Positions 1-5,942 of a stretch of 5,942 nt of DNA are shown here, one piece after another (within the stretch, counting starts at the first letter, position 1; the number at the start of each line of letters is the position of its first letter). The notes under the pieces were generated by a model. That model ran no database searches. It worked only from the letters and a program-made list of their open reading frames with translations, and had not been told where the DNA came from. Position numbers and translations under genes: made by a program. The stretch lies in NCBI GenBank assembly GCA_003139735.1, contig PLGA01000183.1, positions 1 to 5,942 of the forward strand, read 5' to 3'. The DNA is from Bryobacterales bacterium (GTDB lineage: Bacteria; Acidobacteriota; Terriglobia; Bryobacterales; Bryobacteraceae).

Positions 1-525
1 ACCCTGGGCCGCCGCATCCGCGCGTTCTCCCAGTTCGCCGCCGAACCGCCCGTGCGGCCCGCCGAGGTGGACGTAAACTCGCTGTTGCAGGAGCGCATCG
101 CCTTCCTCAAAATGGCGCACCCGGAGATTGCCTACGACTTTCGCCTCGCCGGCGGCGGCCCATCCGTGATGGCCGACCCGGACCTCGTCAAAGGCATCCT
201 GACCAACCTGCTCGAGAACGCCGCGGAAGCCGCCGGCGAGGGCGGGCGCATTCTGGGCGTGACCGCCGCCGGAAACGGGCGCGTGGTCGTCGAAGTGCAC
301 GATTCCGGGCCGGGGTTGAGCGAACAGGCGCGCTCGTCCCTGTTTCAGCCCACCATATCGTTCAAGAAAAAAGGCATGGGACTGGGCCTCTCCATCGCGC
401 GCAAGAGCGCGTTGCTTTCGGGCGGGGACCTGGTACTGGTGAAAGGGGAACTGGGCGGCGCGGCGTTCCGCTTGCTGCTGCCCGTGGCGAACAATGGCCT
501 CCAAACGCGTTCTGATCGTGGATGA
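1..525 (+). CDS. Sensor histidine kinase, C-terminal part (NtrY-like), 5' end outside window
   Basis: The reading frame is open from the first base, so the start, the sensor region and the phospho-accepting histidine lie to the left; 174 residues are visible. The first residues (RRIRAFSQFAAEPPVRP, about 4-20) look like the second helix of the DHp dimerisation domain, where NtrY-type kinases carry a similar 'FS.FA..P' stretch. The HATPase_c domain follows: an N box (NLLENAAEAA, from about residue 69), a G1 box (DSGPGLS, from about 101) and a glycine-rich lid end (GMGLGLSIA, from about 125). The protein would autophosphorylate with ATP and pass the phosphate to the regulator encoded next, whose start lies inside this gene's 3' end (32-base overlap). 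Kinase identity is firm. The NtrY-like label rests on the DHp stretch and on the NtrX-like neighbour, and the stimulus cannot be deduced because the sensor part is missing. Confidence 0.93.
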   Translation, partial: TLGRRIRAFSQFAAEPPVRPAEVDVNSLLQERIAFLKMAHPEIAYDFRLAGGGPSVMADPDLVKGILTNLLENAAEAAGEGGRILGVTAAGNGRVVVEVHDSGPGLSEQARSSLFQPTISFKKKGMGLGLSIARKSALLSGGDLVLVKGELGGAAFRLLLPVANNGLQTRSDRG

Positions 526-1840
526 CGAAGAGAATATCGGCCGCTCCCTGCGCATGATCCTGGAACGCGAGGGCTACGCCGTCAGCGTCTGCCGGTCGGC
601 GGCGGAATTTCGCAAGCACTCCGACGCCTACCGCGCCGATGCCTACCTGCTCGATTTGAAGCTGCCCGATGGCAACGGCATCGAACTGCTGAAGGCCATC
701 CGCGCCAACGGTTCCGTCTCGCCCGTTACCATGATCTCGGGTCACGGCGCCATCGCCGACGCCGTCGAAGCCACCCGGTCCGGGGCGTTCGACTTTCTCG
801 AGAAGCCGCTCAGCCGCGACCGCGTTCTGTTGGCCATCAAGAACGCCACGGAACAGGGCACTCTCCGCCGCGAGAACGAGCGGCTCCGCGAGATCGTGGG
901 CGGCGCCGGAAAGATGATCGGGGCCAGCCCCGCCTGGCTGCGCGCCGTCGAGCAGGCCACCATGGCCGCCCGCTCCGACGCCCGCGTCCTGTTGATCGGC
1001 GAATCGGGAACCGGCAAGGAGTTGCTCGCGGCCCACATCCACAACTCCAGCCCCTTCGTTTCCGGCCCATTCATCAAGGTGAATTGCGCCGCCATTCCCA
1101 CCGAATTGATCGAGACCGAACTCTTCGGCCATGAGAAAGGGTCCTTCACCGGCGCCACCGCCTCGCGCCGCGGCAAGTTCGAGTTGGCAGATGGCGGGAC
1201 CATCTTTCTCGACGAAGTGGGCGACCTGCACGCCGCCTCCCAGGCCAAGCTTCTGCGCGTGCTGCAAGAGGGCGAGTTCCACCGCGTGGGCGGCGAGCAG
1301 ATCATCCGCGTCAGCGTCCGCGTGGTTTCGGCCACCAACCGAGACCTCACTTCGCTCGTCTCTCAGGATAAATTCCGCGAGGACCTGTTTTACCGCCTGA
1401 GCGTGGTGCCTATCCGCGTCCCCGCCCTGCGCGAGCGCCCGCACGATATCCGCCTGCTGGCCGAGTATTTCCTGGAAGACTTCTGCGCGCGCAACAATTT
1501 CAAGCCCAAGATGCTCGACGGCACGGTCTTCCAGCCGCTTGAAACCTACGCCTGGCCCGGCAACGCGCGCGAGTTGCGCAACGTGATCGAGCGCATGGCC
1601 ATCCTCACCTCGAGCGACCGCATCACGCGCGATTCCATCCCCGTGGAAATCCGCGTGCAGCGCGAAAGCGGCCAGAAGAGCACCATCCAGGAAGCCCGCG
1701 AATCGGCCGAGCGCGACCACATCCTCCGCGCGCTCGAAGAGAGCAACTGGAACGTCTCCGGCGCCGCCCGCGCCCTCGGCATGGAGCGCACCAACCTGCA
1801 CAAACGCATTCGCGCCCTCGGCGTAAGCCGCGGCAAATAG
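494..1840 (+). CDS. Sigma-54-dependent response regulator, NtrC family (NtrX-like)
   Basis: This 448-residue protein is a complete bacterial enhancer-binding protein. The receiver domain (about 4-120) has the acidic pair D10/D11, predicted phospho-acceptor D54 (YLLDLKLPDGNG), switch residue S82 (MISGHG) and K104 (EKP). The AAA+ domain (about 138-370) has Walker A GESGTGKE (169-176), a sigma-54 contact loop GSFTGA (216-221; the usual form is GAFTGA), Walker B GGTIFLDE (234-241), an arginine-finger region FREDLFYRL (295-303) and sensor II WPGNARELRN (354-363). A Fis-type helix-turn-helix (about 405-445, ending GMERTNLHKRIRALGV) binds DNA. When phosphorylated it would oligomerise at enhancer sites and use ATP to open sigma-54 promoters. 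The ATG at 494 is chosen because KRVLIVDDEE follows directly, as in other receivers. It has no strong ribosome binding site and overlaps the kinase gene by 32 bases, so translational coupling is likely. The NtrX-like label comes from the receiver and HTH wording; the regulon is unknown. Confidence 0.96.
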   Translation: MASKRVLIVDDEENIGRSLRMILEREGYAVSVCRSAAEFRKHSDAYRADAYLLDLKLPDGNGIELLKAIRANGSVSPVTMISGHGAIADAVEATRSGAFDFLEKPLSRDRVLLAIKNATEQGTLRRENERLREIVGGAGKMIGASPAWLRAVEQATMAARSDARVLLIGESGTGKELLAAHIHNSSPFVSGPFIKVNCAAIPTELIETELFGHEKGSFTGATASRRGKFELADGGTIFLDEVGDLHAASQAKLLRVLQEGEFHRVGGEQIIRVSVRVVSATNRDLTSLVSQDKFREDLFYRLSVVPIRVPALRERPHDIRLLAEYFLEDFCARNNFKPKMLDGTVFQPLETYAWPGNARELRNVIERMAILTSSDRITRDSIPVEIRVQRESGQKSTIQEARESAERDHILRALEESNWNVSGAARALGMERTNLHKRIRALGVSRGK

Positions 1841-1857
1841 CGCCGTGGGGCCGGGCC

Positions 1858-1906
1858 TTCTGGTGGGGCAGGCGATTCGCCTGCCTTCCCTGCCCTTACA
1901 CCAGAA
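1858..1906. terminator. Two-state inverted repeat between convergent genes; possible bidirectional terminator or dispersed palindrome
   Basis: The 78-base gap between the two converging stops contains nested inverted repeats. The inner one is a perfect 9-base palindrome, 1867-1875 with 1877-1885 (GGCAGGCGA/TCGCCTGCC) around a single T. The outer one pairs 1858-1865 (TTCTGGTG) with 1899-1906 (CACCAGAA), then 1866-1872 (GGGCAGG) with 1889-1895 (CCTGCCC), leaving a 3-base bulge (TTA). The outer fold gives 15 base pairs. Both folds use the GGCAGG at 1867-1872, so they exclude each other. There is no T-run as in a classical intrinsic terminator, so termination is inferred from position and structure. 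A dispersed REP-like palindrome is an equally good reading. Confidence 0.5.
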
Positions 1907-1918
1907 TCCCCGCGCCCG

Positions 1919-2140
1919 TCAGGCGGCGTACCGGATGACCTCCAACTCGGCGGACCCGCCCACCCCTGCGAGGAGTTGATCGACCCGTGACATCGTCGCC
2001 TGTTCCAATTCGGTATCGCCGCATTGGCGGCACTGAAGCACCGGCAGCGACCTGAGAATCACGATCGAGGAATCGCCGATCTTGAAAGGCAGATCCGTGA
2101 CCCGCGACTCCAGCAATCCTCCGCAAAGTCGGCACCTCAT
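1919..2140 (-). CDS. YgiT-type zinc-finger protein, MqsA N-terminal-like, orphan
   Basis: This small protein of 73 residues has two CxxC pairs in the layout of YgiT-type zinc fingers: C3/C6 (CRLCGG) and C37/C40 (CRQCGD), separated by a strand-rich spacer (SSIVILRSLPVL). The C-terminus (VDQLLAGVGGSAELEVIRYAA) also fits the family. Such domains bind one zinc ion and usually occur in antitoxins, either joined to a helix-turn-helix (MqsA, about 130 residues) or as short proteins next to a small toxin. Here there is no helix-turn-helix and no toxin-like gene on either side. An in-frame start at 2173 is possible, but the ATG at 2140 is preferred: a perfect AGGAGG lies 5 bases before it and the CxxC motif begins right after. 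It is the last gene of the minus-strand series, 41 bases after the stress-protein gene. Family assignment is good; its job is unknown. Confidence 0.85.
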   Translation of the reverse strand: MRCRLCGGLLESRVTDLPFKIGDSSIVILRSLPVLQCRQCGDTELEQATMSRVDQLLAGVGGSAELEVIRYAA

Positions 2141-2145
2141 ACGGT

Positions 2146-2151
2146 CCTCCT
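2146..2151 (-). promoter_or_regulatory. Strong Shine-Dalgarno deciding the zinc-finger gene start
   Basis: The minus strand reads AGGAGG here, 5 bases before the ATG at 2140. It supports that start over the in-frame codon at 2173, which would add 11 residues of no family character. It suggests efficient independent translation of this last gene. Confidence 0.85.
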
Positions 2152-2181
2152 GAAACGCAAGCCCTCGTCCCACTCGTTAGG

Positions 2182-2982
2182 TCACCTGCTGACCACGGGG
2201 CACGGGGATTGCCGGATGATGGAGTAGGCCAGCATGTCCAAACGTCCTAGAACGCCGGATTGGGGCTTCCGGCCGATCACCAGCAGATCCGCTTTCAGTT
2301 CGCCGCTCAGATGGGTGATGACTTTCGACACGTCCCCCACCTCCACACGCAAGGTCGCCCGGCAGCCGGCCGCCTCCTGTAAGCGCCCCAATGCGCTCTC
2401 TGCCTCGTTGCGCGCCTGTTGATTGCCGCTTCCCGAGATGACGTGAACCAGAGTAAGCTCCGCCTGATATTCCTCGGCCAGGCGGCTGGCCCAATCGAGC
2501 ACGCAGGTGCTCAATGCCTTCAGATCCACGGCGCACAGAATCCTGCGGCACGCTACCATTTCCAGCGAGGGCGCATTCTCCAGATGCACCCCGGTCCAGA
2601 CCGGGCAATCCGCATCGTGCAAAACCTTGGCGCTGGTCGACCCCAAAATCAGGCGCCGGTAAACTCCCATGCCCTTCGTCGGGATCATGATCAGATCGGC
2701 CTGCTGGGTGGTCGCGCACTCGACAATTTTCTGCGCCGCCTCCCCGTGCTCTACCAGCGTCCTGACATGAAGGTATTTCAGGCTCTTGTCGAAGAATTTT
2801 TCGATATCCTCCGGCCGGGTTCCATGCATATCCTCGAGCGCGCTGTTGTACGCCGCCTCGGCCACGTGCAGCAGGATCAACTCCGCATCGAAGCGCCCCG
2901 CCAGCGCTTCCACGTAAGCGGCAGCCCCCCGGCAACGGCTCGAGAAATCGACGGGGAACAAGATTCGCCGTAGTTGGAACAT
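2182..2982 (-). CDS. Universal stress protein, two tandem UspA domains
   Basis: The protein has 266 residues, about twice a single UspA domain (140-150). Domain 1 (about 4-133) begins RRILFPVDFS and contains AELILLHV and the late motif PTKGMGVYRRLILGST (101-116), then VLHDADCPVWTG. Domain 2 (about 144-266) begins CRRILCAVDL, has AELTLVHV and ends GRLDMLAYSIIRQSPCPVVSR. The ATP-binding pattern of the family is G-2x-G-9x-G-S/T. Domain 1 keeps the second and third glycines (G104, G114-S115) but has P101 in place of the first; domain 2 is degenerate (G237 then P240). Nucleotide binding is therefore likely at most in domain 1. It should be a soluble cytoplasmic protein. The ATG at 2982 is chosen over an in-frame GTG at 2997 because GGAG lies 9 bases before the ATG and overlaps the GTG. 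It starts 23 bases after the efflux-pump stop, so co-transcription with the pump is likely. Confidence 0.93.
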   Translation of the reverse strand: MFQLRRILFPVDFSSRCRGAAAYVEALAGRFDAELILLHVAEAAYNSALEDMHGTRPEDIEKFFDKSLKYLHVRTLVEHGEAAQKIVECATTQQADLIMIPTKGMGVYRRLILGSTSAKVLHDADCPVWTGVHLENAPSLEMVACRRILCAVDLKALSTCVLDWASRLAEEYQAELTLVHVISGSGNQQARNEAESALGRLQEAAGCRATLRVEVGDVSKVITHLSGELKADLLVIGRKPQSGVLGRLDMLAYSIIRQSPCPVVSR

Positions 2983-2991
2983 GATCGTGAT

Positions 2992-2995
2992 CTCC
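2992..2995 (-). promoter_or_regulatory. Shine-Dalgarno deciding the universal stress protein start
   Basis: GGAG on the minus strand, 9 bases before the ATG at 2982; a second GGGAG lies just upstream at 2997-3001. The alternative GTG at 2997 overlaps these motifs and so cannot use them. The site sits within the 23-base gap after the pump's TAG stop, which fits re-initiation on a shared message. Confidence 0.6.
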
Positions 2996-3005
2996 ACTCC
3001 CTAGT

Positions 3006-5942
3006 CTAATGCTCGTCAGGCGGCGGGAGCGCATCGTTGGGCCGCGCGAACCACGTATACAGCGCGGGCAGAAGGAAGATGCTCATGATCAGCACCGCCA
3101 TCAGCCCTCCCACGATCACAATCGCGAATGGGCGCTGCGAATCCGAGCCGATGCCATGCGAGGTCGCCGCTGGAACAAGCCCCAGCGACGCCACCAGCAT
3201 CGTCATCAGAATCGGGCGGAACCGCAAGACCGCCCCCTCCCGGACCGCGTCCAGGATACCGAGTCCGCGCGACCGCAACTGGTTGATATACTCCAGCATG
3301 ATCACGCCCGTCTGCACGGAGACCCCGAACAGCGCTAGGAATCCAACCCCCGAAGACACGCTGAAATTCGTCTTGGTCAGGTAAAGCGCCGCAATCCCGC
3401 CGATCGGCGCCATGGCCACGGTAATCAGAATCAGGCTGGCCCATTTCACGGAATTGAACATGCTATACAGGATTAGGAAAATCACCAGCAGCGTCAGCGG
3501 AATGATCAGTTCCAGCCGCTTCTGGGAGCGCTTCTGCGATTCGTATTCACCGGCCCACTCCAAACGGTACCCCGGCGGCAGCGCTACGGCCTTGGTGACC
3601 TTGGCGATCGCCTCTTCTACCGTGCTGCCTAGGTCGCGCCCGCGCACGCCGTACTTGATGGCTACGTAGCGCTGGTTCCCCTCCCGATAAATCTCGGAGG
3701 CCCCATCGCGAATCGCCACGTCGCAGAGTTGGCCGAGCGATACGCGCTCGCCGGAAGGCGCCGGCAGCCGGATATCCTCGATCTGCTCGATTGTGGTGCG
3801 GTATTGCGGTTGATACCGGACCACCAGGTCGTAGCGCTCTTCGCCTTTCAGCACCTCGGAGACCGCTTTCCCGCCGGCTGCCGTCTCGATCGCGTCCTGA
3901 ACGTCCGACACGTTGATTCCGAAACGCGCGGCCTTGTCGCGGTTCACCGTCAGGTTCATGTTCGGCTGGCCAATAACTCTGAAAATGCCGAGATCCTGCA
4001 CGCCGTGGATCTTGCTCATCACTCCTACAATGGCATCGGCCTTTTCCTCAAGCAGCTTCAAATCGTCCCCGTAAATCTTGACCGCCAGCTCTCCCTTGAC
4101 GCCGCTGACCGCTTCTTCCATGTTGTCCGCGATCGGCTGCGAGAAGTTCCAGATGACCCCCGGGATCTTCTCCGCCTCCCTCCCCAGGGCCGCGATCAGT
4201 TGCTCCTTGTCCTGATGAAAGGCCGGCCGCCATTGCTCCTTGGGCCGCAAGTCGATGAAGTACTCCGTGTTGAAGAACCCCGTATAGTCCGTGCCGTCGT
4301 CCGGCCGCCCCACCTGGCTCACCACTTGGGTCACTTCGGGGAACTTAGCGAACGCAACGCGCGCTTCGTTCATGATGAGCGTGCCCTCGGTCGGGCCCGT
4401 ACTCGTCGCCAGCGTTCCGCGCGCCCAGATCGCGCCTTCGTCCAGGTGCGGCAGAAACTCGGAGCCGATCGTCCGCGCCAGCAGAATCGCGCCGGCCAGA
4501 ATCAGCACCGATGCGGTTACCGTGGCCCACCGGAACCGAACTGCCACGCCCAACGCCTTGCCATAAGCCCGCGTGAGGAGCAGCATCAGCGGATTGCGCC
4601 ATTCCTTCGTGCCCCTGGGGAACACGATGCTGGCCAGCACCGGCCCGAGAAACATCGAGAACAGCAGCGATCCCAACAAAGCGAAGGCTACGGTCCAGGC
4701 CATTGGCCGGAACAGGCGGCCTTCCACGCGCTGCAGCGTAAAGATCGGCACGTAGGCCGTGATGATAATCAGGATCGAGTAGAATACCGGCCGCTGCACC
4801 TCATGCGCGGCCCTCTTGATCTTCTGCGCCACGCTCTCGTTCGGATAGGCGCCGGCGTGCGAAAGCAGCCGGACGATGTTCTCCACCATCACGATCGCGC
4901 CTTCCACGATCATTCCGAAATCGAGAGCGCCCAGCGAAAGCAGGTTGGCCGGAATGTGCCGCAAATCCAGGCAAAGGGCGGCGAACAGCAGCGAGAACGG
5001 AATGGTGAGCGTGACAATCAGCGCGCCGCGTATGTTCCCGAGGAAAATGAACAGAATCACCGAAACCAGAATGATTCCCTCGGTCAGGTTGTGCAGCACC
5101 GTATGCGTGGTCAGATGCACCAGGTCGCTGCGGTCCAGGTGGGGCACAATCGTCACCCCCGGCGGCAGAAAGTGATGGTTGAGAAAATCCACCTTCTCGT
5201 GCAGGTTGGTCAGCACGTTGTCCGCGTCGGCCCCTTTGCGCAGCAGGACGATGCCGGAAACCACATCCGCATCGTCCACAACCTTGCTGGGGTTGAAGTG
5301 GATCGCCTTGCCGAGTTGGCCCAGCCGGATCTTGGGTCCCTGCCGCACATCCCCGATATCGCGCACGCGAACCGGAATCCCGTTCTGCGTCTTCAGCTCG
5401 ATCGCCGCAATGTCGTCCGTGGTTTGAACCAGTCCAACTGCTCTCACGTTGATGGCTTGTTCCCCACGCTCGATAAAGCTGCCGCCCGCGTTCACGTTGT
5501 TATTCGATAGCGCCGCCTCCACCTGTCCGATGCTCAGCCCATAGGAGATTAGCTTGTTCGGATCCACCTGCACCTGGTACTCGCGCGTCGCTCCGCCGAA
5601 GGTCGACACATCTACTACGTCCGGGACCGATTTCAACTGTTTCTCGATCACCCAGTCTTCGAGCGATTTCAGCGCCATCACGTCGTAGTCCGGGTTGGTG
5701 CTCTTGAGCGTATAAAAGTAGATCTGCCCTACCGGACTGTAGTCCGCGCCCAGCGTCGGCTGCAAGCCATTCGGCAGGGTGACCTGCGCCAGCTTCTCAA
5801 GTACTTTCTGCCGGTTCAGATCGTTGTTCGATCCATCGTCGAACGTCAGGTTGATCGTGGAAAGGCCCGCCAGCGACCAGGAACGCAGCGACATTAGCTG
5901 CGGCAGCCCGTTCATCTGCACTTCGATGGGAATGGTGACCTG
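3006..5942 (-). CDS. Heavy-metal efflux RND transporter, CusA/CzcA family, N-terminus outside window
   Basis: The frame stays open to the right edge; the codons before the GTG at 5921 read QVTIPIEV and continue the family pattern, so that GTG is internal. About 978 residues are visible of the usual 1030-1070; TM1 and the extreme N-terminus are missing. It is the inner-membrane pump of a tripartite metal exporter driven by proton influx. Numbering from the GTG: porter loop 1 is about 1-270; membrane segments follow at about 276-296, 299-318, 328-350 (TM4), 377-398 and 408-432; TM7 is about 464-484; porter loop 2 is about 485-800, with GFFNTEYFIDLRP and SGVKGELAVKIYGDD; segments at about 803-820, 826-847, 853-877, 900-918 and 931-955 complete the set. 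TM4 reads ALDFGMIVEGAIVMVEN, with D334, E340 and E347 where CzcA has D402, D408 and E415. The DFG form suggests divalent metals rather than Cu/Ag, but the substrate is not proven. Partner genes are presumably upstream. Confidence 0.95.
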   Translation of the reverse strand, partial: QVTIPIEVQMNGLPQLMSLRSWSLAGLSTINLTFDDGSNNDLNRQKVLEKLAQVTLPNGLQPTLGADYSPVGQIYFYTLKSTNPDYDVMALKSLEDWVIEKQLKSVPDVVDVSTFGGATREYQVQVDPNKLISYGLSIGQVEAALSNNNVNAGGSFIERGEQAINVRAVGLVQTTDDIAAIELKTQNGIPVRVRDIGDVRQGPKIRLGQLGKAIHFNPSKVVDDADVVSGIVLLRKGADADNVLTNLHEKVDFLNHHFLPPGVTIVPHLDRSDLVHLTTHTVLHNLTEGIILVSVILFIFLGNIRGALIVTLTIPFSLLFAALCLDLRHIPANLLSLGALDFGMIVEGAIVMVENIVRLLSHAGAYPNESVAQKIKRAAHEVQRPVFYSILIIITAYVPIFTLQRVEGRLFRPMAWTVAFALLGSLLFSMFLGPVLASIVFPRGTKEWRNPLMLLLTRAYGKALGVAVRFRWATVTASVLILAGAILLARTIGSEFLPHLDEGAIWARGTLATSTGPTEGTLIMNEARVAFAKFPEVTQVVSQVGRPDDGTDYTGFFNTEYFIDLRPKEQWRPAFHQDKEQLIAALGREAEKIPGVIWNFSQPIADNMEEAVSGVKGELAVKIYGDDLKLLEEKADAIVGVMSKIHGVQDLGIFRVIGQPNMNLTVNRDKAARFGINVSDVQDAIETAAGGKAVSEVLKGEERYDLVVRYQPQYRTTIEQIEDIRLPAPSGERVSLGQLCDVAIRDGASEIYREGNQRYVAIKYGVRGRDLGSTVEEAIAKVTKAVALPPGYRLEWAGEYESQKRSQKRLELIIPLTLLVIFLILYSMFNSVKWASLILITVAMAPIGGIAALYLTKTNFSVSSGVGFLALFGVSVQTGVIMLEYINQLRSRGLGILDAVREGAVLRFRPILMTMLVASLGLVPAATSHGIGSDSQRPFAIVIVGGLMAVLIMSIFLLPALYTWFARPNDALPPPDEH

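Noticed and set aside
362..1801. 479-residue open frame on the minus strand opposite the response regulator
   Set aside because: The plus-strand frame has a complete set of receiver, AAA+ and HTH motifs. The antisense product is low-complexity Ala/Gly/Val-rich with no recognisable domain, as expected opposite a GC-rich gene.
2141..2181. Possible separate promoter before the zinc-finger gene
   Set aside because: The 41-base gap shows a ribosome binding site but no convincing -35/-10 or sigma-54 elements, so it is not listed.
1919..2181. Toxin-antitoxin module
   Set aside because: The zinc-finger protein is antitoxin-like, but no small toxin-like gene (MqsR, DUF4258 or RelE type) can be read beside it on either strand.
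2419..2973. 184-residue plus-strand frame opposite the universal stress gene
   Set aside because: No domain pattern and no ribosome binding site seen; it is the complement of a real gene.
2177..3034. 285-residue minus-strand frame overlapping the universal stress gene in another frame
   Set aside because: The Gly/Arg-rich translation has no motifs; the other frame encodes two clear UspA domains with a good start.
3729..5510. 593-residue open frame on the plus strand opposite the efflux pump
   Set aside because: The product is rich in Arg, His, Gln and Asp with no family pattern, while the opposite strand carries an unmistakable RND transporter. Its length follows from GC-biased codon use.

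Overview
The window is dense, GC-rich bacterial chromosomal DNA. It holds four complete or partial transcription-unit members on the minus or plus strand and almost no intergenic space; the longest gap between genes is 78 bases. No phage, insertion sequence, CRISPR, tRNA or rRNA signature was seen. Gene style points tentatively to an Acidobacteriota-like organism (perhaps Solibacter/Bryobacterales). The hints are a NtrY/NtrX-like sensor-regulator pair, a tandem universal stress protein with a 'PTKG...GST.AKVLHDADCPVWTG' pattern, a CusA/CzcA-type efflux pump, and a palindrome in the convergent gap. This assignment is recalled from family patterns, not searched.

Left part, plus strand (1-1840): the C-terminal part of a sensor histidine kinase, open at the left edge, overlaps by 32 bases a complete sigma-54-dependent response regulator (receiver, AAA+, Fis-type helix-turn-helix). 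The two form a translationally coupled two-component system. Its target promoters are not visible here.

Centre (1841-1918): a 78-base gap between converging genes. It is largely filled by a 49-base inverted-repeat element that can fold in two mutually exclusive ways. It may be a two-way terminator, a dispersed palindrome, or both.

Right part, minus strand (5942 down to 1919): three closely spaced genes that look like one operon, read right to left. First is a large heavy-metal efflux RND pump of the CusA/CzcA family, open at the right edge and lacking only its N-terminus. After 23 bases comes a two-domain universal stress protein, and after another 41 bases a 73-residue YgiT-type zinc-finger protein. 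The pump would export metal cations across the envelope, with its membrane-fusion and outer-membrane partners presumably upstream, outside the window. The stress protein is a soluble nucleotide-binding-type protein. The zinc-finger protein resembles the metal-binding half of MqsA-type antitoxins but has no toxin gene and no DNA-binding domain beside it.

The features most worth a second look are the orphan zinc-finger gene at the end of a metal-efflux operon, the Asp-to-Glu change in the pump's TM4 proton-relay motif, and the two-state palindrome between the converging units. I did not find convincing evidence of an entirely new system.
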